Below are positions 7,227-14,507 of a stretch of 20,296 nt of DNA, piece after piece (the first letter of the stretch is position 1; each line of letters starts with the position of its first letter). The stretch is from RYN-431 sp036388295 (lineage in GTDB: Bacteria; Planctomycetota; Phycisphaerae; Tepidisphaerales; Tepidisphaeraceae). The stretch spans positions 1 through 20,296 of the forward strand of contig DASVSC010000149.1 in the NCBI GenBank assembly GCA_036388295.1, written 5' to 3'. The notes under the pieces are model-generated. The model was given only the letters and a program-made list of their open reading frames with translations. It was not told where the DNA came from and did no database searches. The translations under genes and the position numbers were made by a program.

Positions 7227-8143
7227 GTTCGCCCGCCCTTTCCCCCGCCCTGTCTGTCGTCGTGAGTGCTTACAACTCACAGCGTTATCTGCGTGAAGCC
7301 GTCGAGTCGATCCTGAACCAGACGTTCCGCGATTTCGAACTGATCCTGATCGACGACGGCAGCCGTGACGACACGTTGCAAATCGCCCGCGAGTTCGAAG
7401 CCCGGGACAACCGCGTGCGTCTGATCACCCGGCCGAACAAGGGCCTCACGCCGTCTCTGAACGAAGGCATCGATTTGGCCCGGGCTCCGATCATCGCCCG
7501 CATGGACGCCGACGACGTCTGCATGCCGGACCGCTTCGAACTCCAGATGAAGTTCCTGGCCGAGAACCCGGACGTCGTCCTTCTCGGCGCGCAGGTCGAA
7601 CTGGTCGACCCGTACGGCGTGCACATCGGCGACTGCGAATACCCGCCCGACCATGACGCCATCAACGCCCGCCTGATCGGCGGCGACGGCGGCGTGATGC
7701 CCCACCCCGTCGTCATGTACCGCACCGACGCCGTCCGCAAATTGGGCGGCTACCGCGTCAAGTTCAACAACAGCAGCGAGGACCTGGATCTGTGGTTACG
7801 CCTGTCCGAAGTGGGCCGCGTGGCGAACATTCCGAAGATCCTGCTGAAGTACCGGCGCGACCTCGGCAGCATCTCGCACAAGAGCAATTCGGTGCAGGTC
7901 AAGCACAAGCCGCAGATCATCGCCGAGGCTTACGAGCGCCGCGGCCTGCCGAAGCCGGCGGAGTGGAAGTTCACTCCGTGGACGCCCAAGTCGCACGACG
8001 TGCAATTGAAAGAGTGGGGATGGAAAGCCCTGCGCGTCGGCCGACTGGACGCGGCGCGCGGGCACGCCAAGGCGCTGTTGAAGTTGAAGCCGACGTCGTT
8101 CTCATCCTGGAAATTGGCTTATTGCGCTTGGCGCGGACGCTAG
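7223..8143 (+). CDS. GT2 family glycosyltransferase, paralogue A
   Basis: This 306-residue protein starts at the ATG of an ATGA overlap, preceded by GGAGG at 7214-7218. The frame is open far upstream, but only from here does it read as GT2: LSVVVSAYNSQRYLREAVES, IDDGSRDD (Asp44-Asp45), the metal-binding MDADD (94-98) and the catalytic-base candidate SSEDLDLWLRL (Glu186-Asp187). The last roughly 50 residues (KEWGWKALRVGRLDAARGHA and on to SSWKLAYCAWRGR) form a helical tail shared with the proteins at 10447 and 11372. All three also share a VDPYG/DEHG segment and a GS(I/A) segment, so they arose by duplication. The enzyme probably adds a sugar to the exported glycan. The next gene is a compositionally distinct hydrolase, not the adjacent paralogue. 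Confidence 0.92.
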   Translation: MSSPALSPALSVVVSAYNSQRYLREAVESILNQTFRDFELILIDDGSRDDTLQIAREFEARDNRVRLITRPNKGLTPSLNEGIDLARAPIIARMDADDVCMPDRFELQMKFLAENPDVVLLGAQVELVDPYGVHIGDCEYPPDHDAINARLIGGDGGVMPHPVVMYRTDAVRKLGGYRVKFNNSSEDLDLWLRLSEVGRVANIPKILLKYRRDLGSISHKSNSVQVKHKPQIIAEAYERRGLPKPAEWKFTPWTPKSHDVQLKEWGWKALRVGRLDAARGHAKALLKLKPTSFSSWKLAYCAWRGR

Positions 8144-8264
8144 ACCGCTTGAAAGGTTGCCCTCTTTAGGGTAGCTAAAATTATTCATTTCCCTACTTGC
8201 CTTTGATTGTATGCGCGCAGGCCGAGTGCTAGCCTGCGGCCTCACGTCACACCAAGGAGTAGGA
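8144..8264 (+). promoter_or_regulatory. AT-richer leader and possible promoter of the hydrolase gene
   Basis: This 121-base spacer is clearly richer in A and T than the flanking GT2 genes. A possible -10 (TAAAAT, 8176-8181) has a TTGAAA upstream at 8149-8154, but the 21-base spacing is longer than ideal. A 7-bp hairpin CGCAGGC/GCCTGCG with a 9-base loop lies at 8216-8238. The Shine-Dalgarno sequence AAGGAG is at 8254-8259, five bases before the ATG. The hydrolase may have its own promoter here; the exact site is uncertain. Confidence 0.35.
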
Positions 8265-10208
8265 ATGAATAAGCGGACTACATGCAGTTCAGCGGCATCT
8301 TTCGAAGGCCTTGAGAAACGTTTCTTTATGAGCGTGTCGCACGGGGTTACCGTCGGCGATCATAATACTACGTCTCAATTGGTTACTCAGCTCAACTCGA
8401 CTCACCTCAACGCGGACGCCGTCCGTTACTGGTCGAGTACTACTTTTGGCTCATCAGACCACTTAAGCGCGGATGAACGCAGCGACCTGGAGGCCTACCA
8501 TAACGCCGGGTATCAAGTAACACTGCTTGTCACATTGCCCGAAGACGCAGGCACGGTGCCAAGCTACACGGCTGTGAAGAATTGGTTCGATACCGAATTG
8601 TCGACGCATCCGGAACTGAAGACTTATGTCGATCGCTGGGAGATCATTAACGAGCCCGATTTGAATAAGTACTGGGCCGGCACGATTTCGCAGTACGTCG
8701 ATAATGCACTGAAGGGCGCGTGGGATTCGCTTCATCCCGCGGGCGAGAAAGTGATCGGTGCTGGCATCTCTGACGCCGACACCGGTACTGGCTACGTGAA
8801 CTTGCTCAATAGTCTTTATAACGAAGGGTATCAGGACTACGTCGACTATCTGAATATTCACCCTTACACGTCATCTGTATCAGCGAGTAATGCCCGGGTG
8901 ACGGCCTTCAAGAATAAGTTTGCGGCCTCCGGCAAGCCTTTGGTTTCTACTGAGTGGAATCTTCACATGCCGAGCGGTACAGATAACCGCAACGCTGTCG
9001 ACACGTGGGAAATGAACTGGGCTAATGCGCTGGAAGACCTGCACGATTTTGCAGAAGACAATTTTGAAACTATCTACTACTACCGCTACGCCTACAAGTC
9101 CTCAAGCGTCGCCGGGCCGGCTGGCCTGATGTACGAGGACGTGAATCCTTATACGCCGCACCAGCCGTTCTACGATATGTTCAAAGACTGGACGACCTCA
9201 ACGCCGCCGGCTTCAGGGATCGAAGACACCTATGTCAAAGGGGACGACACGTCGCCGAACGGCAGCGAAGGGATACTACAAGTTAAAAATGCGTTGTCCG
9301 TCGATAATGACCGCGAAAGCTACTTACGATTTAACCTCAGCACTTCCGGCGGCACCGTCAGCAGTGCCAAAGTACGCTTGTACGGCCAATTGAATATGGT
9401 CGGCTCAGTCGCGGTTGACGTATTCGACACGGCCGCATCGCCTGCTTGGAGCGAAGGCTCGACCGTTTGGTCGAACCGTCCGGCATCCACCGGAATTAAG
9501 CTTGGCACGATCACAGTCGACAGCACCACCGCTGGCTGGTACGAACTCGATCTGACCAGCTTTATTCAAGCAAAGAAGACGGCGGGCGCCACATCGGTCA
9601 GCTTCGTACTGCGGGCCGACCAAGGTGTGACGACAGACCCATACGCCGAGTTTCAGTCTAGCGAATCCGCGACCACCGGGAACCGGCCGCAGTTGGTTGT
9701 GGTTTCGGGCAGCACGCTCACGCCATCAGAAGACACGTACGTCAAAGGGGACGACGCTACCCCCAACGGCAGCGAAGGCATCTTGCAGGTGAAAAACGCC
9801 ACCTCAACCGCGAATGATCGTGAGAGTTTCATTCGATTTGATGTGTCATCGGTCACTGGCACACCCGCTTCCGCCAAATTGCGGCTGTACGGTGGCCTGA
9901 ACGCTGTTGGGTCGGTCGCTGTGGATATCTTCGATACCGCCGCATCGCCGACCTGGAACGAGGCGTCAACCGTCTGGTCGGATCGGCCGTCTTCGACAGG
10001 CACAAAGCTCGGCACGATCACCGTCGACAGCATCACTGCCGGTTGGTACGAGTTGAATATTACGTCCTTCATCCAAGCCAAGCTGGCCGCCAACGCGAGT
10101 TCGGTCAGTTTTGTGCTTCGGGCGGACCAATCGGTGACGACCGACCCATACGCCGCGTTCAATTCCAGTGAAGCGGCATCCGACAAGCCGCAACTAGTCC
10201 TCGGCTGA
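8265..10208 (+). CDS. Secreted clan-A glycoside hydrolase (GH39-like) with two DNRLRE/CBM96-type modules
   Basis: This 647-residue protein starts at 8265 because of a strong AAGGAG. An in-frame upstream ATG at 8211 has no such site. The N-terminus FEGLEKRFFMS is a degenerate form of the planctomycete LEPR-XLL signature linked to surface or exported proteins. Residues from about 25 to 310 resemble a clan GH-A barrel. WEIINEP gives Glu130 as acid/base and LVSTEW gives Glu230 as nucleophile, 100 residues apart as expected for strands 4 and 7. Two tandem copies of a beta-sandwich follow (about 320-480 and 489-646). Each has EDTYVKGDD, a DRES..RF segment, VAVD(V/I)FDTAASP, GWYEL and SVSFVLRADQ, as in DNRLRE/CBM96 domains that bind polysaccharide. 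It probably cuts or trims a surface polymer. The GH family is tentative. Base composition is lower in GC than its neighbours. Confidence 0.85.
   Translation: MNKRTTCSSAASFEGLEKRFFMSVSHGVTVGDHNTTSQLVTQLNSTHLNADAVRYWSSTTFGSSDHLSADERSDLEAYHNAGYQVTLLVTLPEDAGTVPSYTAVKNWFDTELSTHPELKTYVDRWEIINEPDLNKYWAGTISQYVDNALKGAWDSLHPAGEKVIGAGISDADTGTGYVNLLNSLYNEGYQDYVDYLNIHPYTSSVSASNARVTAFKNKFAASGKPLVSTEWNLHMPSGTDNRNAVDTWEMNWANALEDLHDFAEDNFETIYYYRYAYKSSSVAGPAGLMYEDVNPYTPHQPFYDMFKDWTTSTPPASGIEDTYVKGDDTSPNGSEGILQVKNALSVDNDRESYLRFNLSTSGGTVSSAKVRLYGQLNMVGSVAVDVFDTAASPAWSEGSTVWSNRPASTGIKLGTITVDSTTAGWYELDLTSFIQAKKTAGATSVSFVLRADQGVTTDPYAEFQSSESATTGNRPQLVVVSGSTLTPSEDTYVKGDDATPNGSEGILQVKNATSTANDRESFIRFDVSSVTGTPASAKLRLYGGLNAVGSVAVDIFDTAASPTWNEASTVWSDRPSSTGTKLGTITVDSITAGWYELNITSFIQAKLAANASSVSFVLRADQSVTTDPYAAFNSSEAASDKPQLVLG
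9222..9704 (+). repeat. DNRLRE/CBM96-like module, copy 1
   Basis: This stretch encodes residues 320-480 of the hydrolase. It is a tandem duplicate of 9729-10202, with long shared protein segments such as YVKGDD, PNGSEGILQVKNA and LGTITVDS. The DNA copies differ at many synonymous sites, so the duplication is not very recent. Confidence 0.8.
9729..10202 (+). repeat. DNRLRE/CBM96-like module, copy 2
   Basis: This stretch encodes residues 489-646, up to one residue short of the protein end, and is the second copy of the putative carbohydrate-binding module. A short Ser/Thr/Pro linker (SGSTLTPS) joins it to copy 1. The protein ends at the module, with no separate anchor. Confidence 0.8.
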
Positions 10209-10244
10209 TTCTGATCAGCGGATTATTGCTCTGAAAACGACGAC

Positions 10245-10282
10245 TCGGGCCGCATGGAACTTTCCGTGCGGCCCGAATTTTT
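10245..10282 (+). terminator. Intrinsic terminator after the hydrolase gene
   Basis: TCGGGCCGCA (10245-10254) pairs perfectly with TGCGGCCCGA (10267-10276) around a 12-base loop, followed by a run of five T (10278-10282). It lies 36 bases after the stop codon and is the only classical terminator in the window. It implies that the next gene needs its own promoter. Confidence 0.9.
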
Positions 10283-10436
10283 CGTAAGGAAGATCACGTG
10301 GTCGTAATTCGCCTTTTCCGCCCGGCCGGATTTGTCGATAATCCCATTGCGATGCTGTCCTTAGTCTTCATCCTCCGGCCCGTGCGAACCGACCGAGCGC
10401 CCTTGGCGCACGGCCGGCCATTGATTCCCTACGCCC

Positions 10437-10443
10437 GGAGGGG
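10437..10443 (+). promoter_or_regulatory. Ribosome-binding site of GT2 paralogue B
   Basis: GGAGGGG precedes the ATG at 10447 and supports that start. The region between the terminator and this site (10283-10436) should hold a promoter, but no clear -35/-10 pair could be picked out. Confidence 0.65.
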
Positions 10444-10446
10444 CCA

Positions 10447-11355
10447 ATGAGTGCAGCGCCGCTCATCAGCGTGATCATGTCCGTCTATAACGGCCAGGAA
10501 TACCTGGCCGAGGCGATGGATTCGGTCCTGAACCAGACTTTTTCCGACTTCGAGTTCGTCATCATCGACGACGGCTCGACCGACCGCTCCGTGGCGATGC
10601 TGGAGGCGTACGCAAAAAAGGATTCGCGCATCGTCTTCAAGGCCCGCGAGAACCGCGGCCTGCCGGCGACGCTGAACGAAGGGGCCCGCATGGCCCGCGG
10701 CGAATACCTGGCCCGCATGGACCCGGACGACGTCTGCCGGCCGGAACGTTTTGCGGTGCAGCTCGCGTTCATGCGCGAGCACCCGGACGTGGCCTGCGTC
10801 GGCAGCCGTGTGACACTGATCGACCCGTACGGCGTCCCTTACAACGACAGCGACCACCCGCTGACGCACGAAGAAATCGACGCCATGCTCACGGCCGGCA
10901 ATGGCTGGGCGATCGTTCACCCCAGCGCGTTTATGCGGAAGGCCGCCCTGGAAAAGGCCGGCTGGTACAACGAGAAATACCGCACCAGCCAGGATTTCGA
11001 ACTGTGGCTGCGCATGGCCGAGATCGGCCGGTTGGCGAACGTGCCGCAGCACCTGGTGATGTACCGCCAGCACCTGGGCAGCGCGAACTTCGCCAAGGCG
11101 GAGCAGCAGAAGCGGTTTAAGGTCGAAGTGCTGACGGCCGCCTATGCCCGACGCGGGCTTGCGCCGTTCGACGCGTCGGTCCTGCCGCCAGCACCGATCA
11201 CCGACCCGGTGGAGATGCGTAAACGATGGGGTTGGGCCGCCATCCGCGGCAAGCGGTTCGCGGTCGCCCGCAAACACGCGTATACCAATCTGCGCCGGCA
11301 CCCGCTCGACACGAACGCCTGGAAAATGCTGTTCTGTTCCGTACGCGGCTACTAA
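10447..11355 (+). CDS. GT2 family glycosyltransferase, paralogue B
   Basis: This 302-residue GT2 enzyme has LISVIMSVYNGQEYLAEAMD at the N-terminus, the nucleotide-binding IIDDGSTD (Asp41-Asp42), the metal-binding MDPDD (91-95) and the acidic segment TSQDFELWLRM. It is the closest relative of the protein at 7223: both have LNQTFxDFE, a VDPYG or IDPYG segment followed by a short acidic stretch, and the tail RWGWAAIRGKRFAVARKHA with a WKMLFCSVRGY ending. Its start is fixed by GGAGGGG. It is the first gene after an intrinsic terminator, so it probably begins a new transcription unit that runs rightward through the rest of the locus. The sugar specificity is unknown. Confidence 0.92.
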   Translation: MSAAPLISVIMSVYNGQEYLAEAMDSVLNQTFSDFEFVIIDDGSTDRSVAMLEAYAKKDSRIVFKARENRGLPATLNEGARMARGEYLARMDPDDVCRPERFAVQLAFMREHPDVACVGSRVTLIDPYGVPYNDSDHPLTHEEIDAMLTAGNGWAIVHPSAFMRKAALEKAGWYNEKYRTSQDFELWLRMAEIGRLANVPQHLVMYRQHLGSANFAKAEQQKRFKVEVLTAAYARRGLAPFDASVLPPAPITDPVEMRKRWGWAAIRGKRFAVARKHAYTNLRRHPLDTNAWKMLFCSVRGY

Positions 11356-11371
11356 CGCGACTGAGCCCTTT

Positions 11372-12310
11372 ATGCCCAAAGTCAGCGTCATCCTCTGTGC
11401 CTACAACGCCGAGAGCTATCTCGCGGCGGCAGTGCGCAGTGTGCTAACGCAGACGTTTACCGATTTCGAACTGATTGCCGTCGACGACGGCGCGAAGGAC
11501 TCGACGGGCAAAATCCTTGACGGCTTCGCCGCCGCCGACCCGCGGGTCAAAGTCATTCATCAGGCCAACACCGGCCAGGTGCAGGCAGCCCGTAACGGCA
11601 TCGCGGCGTCGACGGGCGATTTAATCGCACGGATGGACGCCGATGACTTATGCCACCCGCAGCGTCTGGCCAAACAGGTCACGTTCTTCGACGCGCACCC
11701 GGAGGTCGTTCTGGTCGGCGGCGCGTATGACCTGATCGACGAGCACGGCCGCCTGCTCACGACCATTCGCCAGCCCGACGACGATGCCGCCTTGCAGGAC
11801 ATCTGCCTCAGCGGCCGCTGCCCGATCTGCCAGCCGCTGGCGATGTTCCGGCGCGACGCGTACGAGCGCGTCGGCGGCTACCGGCCCGATTTCGTCACCG
11901 CCGAGGACCTTGACCTGTGGCTGCGCCTGGGCGAGGTCGGCCAAATGGCGTGCCTGCCGGACGTGCTGCTGCAGTATCGCCAACATGCCGGGTCGATCAG
12001 CGAATCCAAACAGACGCTGATGATCGAGCACCAGCGGGAAATCTGCCGGCAGGCGTGGGAACGCCGGGGCCTAATCGGCAAATACGAGTTCAAGGGCGAA
12101 ACCCCCTGGCGGGCGACCGGGGATTCGGATTCACGCCACCGCCAGCTCGTCAAATACGGCTGGTGGGCGTGGTCGAGCGGGCAAAATCGCACCGCGCAAA
12201 GTTATGGATGGTCAGCCGTACGGCGGCGTCCTTTGGATAAACGGAGCTGGCGGCTGTTGGGCTGCGCGTTATTGAAAAAAGCCCCGGCCGGTCGAGGAGC
12301 GACGACGTGA
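11372..12310 (+). CDS. GT2 family glycosyltransferase, paralogue C
   Basis: The frame is open further upstream inside the previous gene, but GT2 character begins at the ATG at 11372 (MPKVSVILCAYNAESYLAAA), 16 bases after the preceding stop. The protein has 312 residues. Motifs are VDDGAKDS (Asp38-Asp39), the metal-binding MDADD (88-92) and AEDLDLWLRLGEVGQ. It carries the same kind of tail as paralogues A and B (KYGWWAWSSGQNRTAQSYGW, then KRSWRLLGCALLKK), though more diverged. The region after the metal site, VLVGGAYDLIDEHGRLL, also aligns with the other two. It probably adds another residue of the repeat unit. The TGA overlaps the GTG start of the next gene (GTGA). Confidence 0.92.
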   Translation: MPKVSVILCAYNAESYLAAAVRSVLTQTFTDFELIAVDDGAKDSTGKILDGFAAADPRVKVIHQANTGQVQAARNGIAASTGDLIARMDADDLCHPQRLAKQVTFFDAHPEVVLVGGAYDLIDEHGRLLTTIRQPDDDAALQDICLSGRCPICQPLAMFRRDAYERVGGYRPDFVTAEDLDLWLRLGEVGQMACLPDVLLQYRQHAGSISESKQTLMIEHQREICRQAWERRGLIGKYEFKGETPWRATGDSDSRHRQLVKYGWWAWSSGQNRTAQSYGWSAVRRRPLDKRSWRLLGCALLKKAPAGRGATT

Positions 12311-13254
12311 CGAGCCAGAACGTATCGATGTCGCCCGCGACCTTCACCGCGATGATTGCCGTCGGGCCCGATCCGGTCGAGCTGGTCCGGCTGCGCGACT
12401 TGTTGACGTCCCTTGTGCATTTCGAGCCGACCGTCAGCCGCATTCTGTTGATCGATGATTCGACGGAGGCGCGCGACCTCTCCGCATCCGTGCCGCCGTT
12501 ACCCGCGACGTGCCGGCTGGAAATCCTCCCGAGCGAGCGTCGGGGCCGCGGCCGGGCGCTGATGGGCGGCGGTTGCTTGGTGATGCTCACGGGCCTGCGC
12601 GAGGCCCACCGCGGCGGCGTCGGCGCATTCGTGCTCAAGTTCGACACCGACGCGCTGGTGGTCGCCCCGTTCAGCCAGAAACTGATCGGCGTCATCGCCC
12701 GCGAGCCGGACGCCGGCATCATCGGCGCGTGTGCCCTGTCGCCGACCGGCAAGCCGCGCGGCGATGAATATTTTCGACGCGTTTTCGGCAACTTCACCCG
12801 CTGGCGGCTGCCGGCATCGGAGCGGAAACTGGCAGGCCGGATGCGGTCGTTTCCGACCCGCCTGGTGCACGTGAAGCTGCTCCGGTTGACGCGACGGGCC
12901 CGCAAAACCGGCTGCACGCTCGGCGAAAACGTTCAGGGCGGCGCCTACGCGATCACAGCCAAGGCAATCGACCGCATGGCGTCGGCAGGCTACCTCGACG
13001 ACGTCACGGTCTGGTTGGACACCTTCGCGCTCGAAGACGGCGTGTTGCCGCTGTACGCGAGAATGCTCGGCCTGAAGCTGGTCGATTACGTCGGCCATCA
13101 CGAAGTCTTCGGCGTCGTCTATCGCGGCCTGCCGGCGTCGCTGGATGACATCGTCGAACGCGGCTATTCGATCGTCCACAGCATCAAAAACGACGAACGT
13201 GCCACAGAAGAGCAGGTTCGCGACTACTTCGCCCGGAGACGACAAACAGGATGA
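12307..13254 (+). CDS. Probable GT-A-fold glycosyltransferase, family not recognised
   Basis: This 315-residue protein starts with GTG in a GTGA overlap. An ATG seven codons later (12328) is an alternative. The first half resembles a GT-A nucleotide-sugar domain: TFTAMIAVGPDP, the strand end RILLIDDST (Asp50-Asp51), and FVLKFDTDALVV with a DxD motif at 113-115. The second half contains ENVQGGAYAITAKAIDRM and FALEDGVLPLYARMLG, where GGAYAI and the ED pair sit like the acceptor and catalytic segments of GT2/GT31-type enzymes. It does not have the standard GT2 N-terminus, and I do not recognise the family. The context, between GT2 and GT4 genes with overlapping ends, supports a role in building the same glycan. 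It is predicted to be cytoplasmic, with no membrane segment. Confidence 0.65.
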   Translation: MTSQNVSMSPATFTAMIAVGPDPVELVRLRDLLTSLVHFEPTVSRILLIDDSTEARDLSASVPPLPATCRLEILPSERRGRGRALMGGGCLVMLTGLREAHRGGVGAFVLKFDTDALVVAPFSQKLIGVIAREPDAGIIGACALSPTGKPRGDEYFRRVFGNFTRWRLPASERKLAGRMRSFPTRLVHVKLLRLTRRARKTGCTLGENVQGGAYAITAKAIDRMASAGYLDDVTVWLDTFALEDGVLPLYARMLGLKLVDYVGHHEVFGVVYRGLPASLDDIVERGYSIVHSIKNDERATEEQVRDYFARRRQTG

Positions 13255-14507
13255 GCGTGGACCCCGCCCACGAACCTCCCGCCGGCAGCGGCCGCCGCGT
13301 TTTGCTGATCACAAGCGTGCTCCCCTGGCCCTTGCGCCGCAACGGCGGCGCACAGCGCACGGCGCTGCTGCGCGACGCGCTGTCGCGGCACGGCAGGGTT
13401 GATGTATTGGCAGTCGGCGGCTCTACGTTACGTGAGAACGCGCCTGATTTTGATCAGAAGTTGGCCGGGCAAAATGTCGTCGGCTGCGTCGTCCGGCCTG
13501 AACAGCCGCCCCGCCGGCCGTGGTACTTGCCGGGGCCGCTCGGGTCGGTCTCGATGACCGTGCGCAAATACGTGCGAAACTACGAAATCGATGCCGAAGC
13601 GTCAGCGACGCTGGACACGCTGATGCGGGCGAATCGCTACGACCTGATCGTCAGCCGTTACCTGCAGCCGGCCCTGCAGTGCGGGTTGGGGCGGTACGGT
13701 AGCGTGCCGACCGTTCTGGACTTTGACGACATCGACTGGCTGACGCTGGCCGCCCAGATCTCCGCCAAGCCCTGGGGCGGCATGACCGGCCGCCTGGCCG
13801 CGAAGCGCGTGCTCGCCCGCGTGACGGGCATCGGGCAGTTGGCCCTGCAGCAGTTCAATGCGGTGTTCGTCACGAGCCAGGAAGACGCGGCCCTGCTGCC
13901 GCGCGATTCAACGGTGCTGCCGAATATTCCTTTCGGCGATTCCCCGGAGTGGTTGTCGGCGCTGCCGCCGAATGCGGCGAGCGAAGACTTGCTCTTCGTC
14001 GGCGACCTGCAGTTCCCGCCGAACCGCGACGGGCTCGATCGCTTCCTCGCCAAAGTCTGGCCGCTGGTTAAAGCGAGCCGGGCGACGGCGAGGCTGTCGA
14101 TCGTCGGCCGCGGCTTGTCCGATAGCGACCGGGCGAAGTGGTCGCAATCGCCGGGCGTAAATGTGATCGGCTTCGCGGAAGACCTGGCCGCGTGCTACCG
14201 TTCGTGCGCGATGACCGTGGTGCCGATCTATTTCGGCGGCGGGACGAAAATCAAAGTGCTCGAAAGCCTCGCGTTCGGGCGGGCCGTGGTGACCACACCA
14301 CAGGCGATGCGCGGTTACGCGGGCTTGGCGGGCGTGAGCGTCGCCGATGACGACGCGGCGTTCGCGCGGCACGTCGTCCGCCTGCTGGGCGACCCGGCGG
14401 AGCGGCAATCGATGGCGGCGCTGGGCCGAACAACGGTGGAGCGTGATTTTTCGCCGGCCCGGTTCGGCTTGGTCGTCGAAGGCGTCTTGAAGAAGGTGTT
14501 GGCCTGA
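13251..14507 (+). CDS. GT4 family glycosyltransferase
   Basis: This 418-residue protein starts at the ATG of an ATGA overlap. It has the GT-B layout. The N-terminal domain opens with RRVLLITSVLPWPLRRNGGA (15-34), whose Gly-rich loop lies next to the acceptor site. The C-terminal domain contains DLLFVGDLQFPPNRDGLDRF, VVPIYFGGGTKIKVLESLAF (GGGTKIKVLE at 329-338) and a SPARFG helix near the end. GGGTKIKVLE is the variant of the GT4 donor-site motif seen in enzymes where the first Glu of EX7E is replaced, with Glu338 as the conserved second Glu. Related proteins include the sugar transferases of PEP-CTERM/exosortase-associated EPS loci, but no exosortase is in view. It probably transfers a nucleotide-activated sugar to the growing glycan. 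Confidence 0.88.
   Translation: MSVDPAHEPPAGSGRRVLLITSVLPWPLRRNGGAQRTALLRDALSRHGRVDVLAVGGSTLRENAPDFDQKLAGQNVVGCVVRPEQPPRRPWYLPGPLGSVSMTVRKYVRNYEIDAEASATLDTLMRANRYDLIVSRYLQPALQCGLGRYGSVPTVLDFDDIDWLTLAAQISAKPWGGMTGRLAAKRVLARVTGIGQLALQQFNAVFVTSQEDAALLPRDSTVLPNIPFGDSPEWLSALPPNAASEDLLFVGDLQFPPNRDGLDRFLAKVWPLVKASRATARLSIVGRGLSDSDRAKWSQSPGVNVIGFAEDLAACYRSCAMTVVPIYFGGGTKIKVLESLAFGRAVVTTPQAMRGYAGLAGVSVADDDAAFARHVVRLLGDPAERQSMAALGRTTVERDFSPARFGLVVEGVLKKVLA

Noticed and set aside
8211..8264. Longer start for the hydrolase gene (18 extra residues)
   Set aside because: The ATG at 8211 has no Shine-Dalgarno sequence and the extension crosses a hairpin. AAGGAG sits exactly before the ATG at 8265, which begins the LEPR-XLL-like N-terminus.
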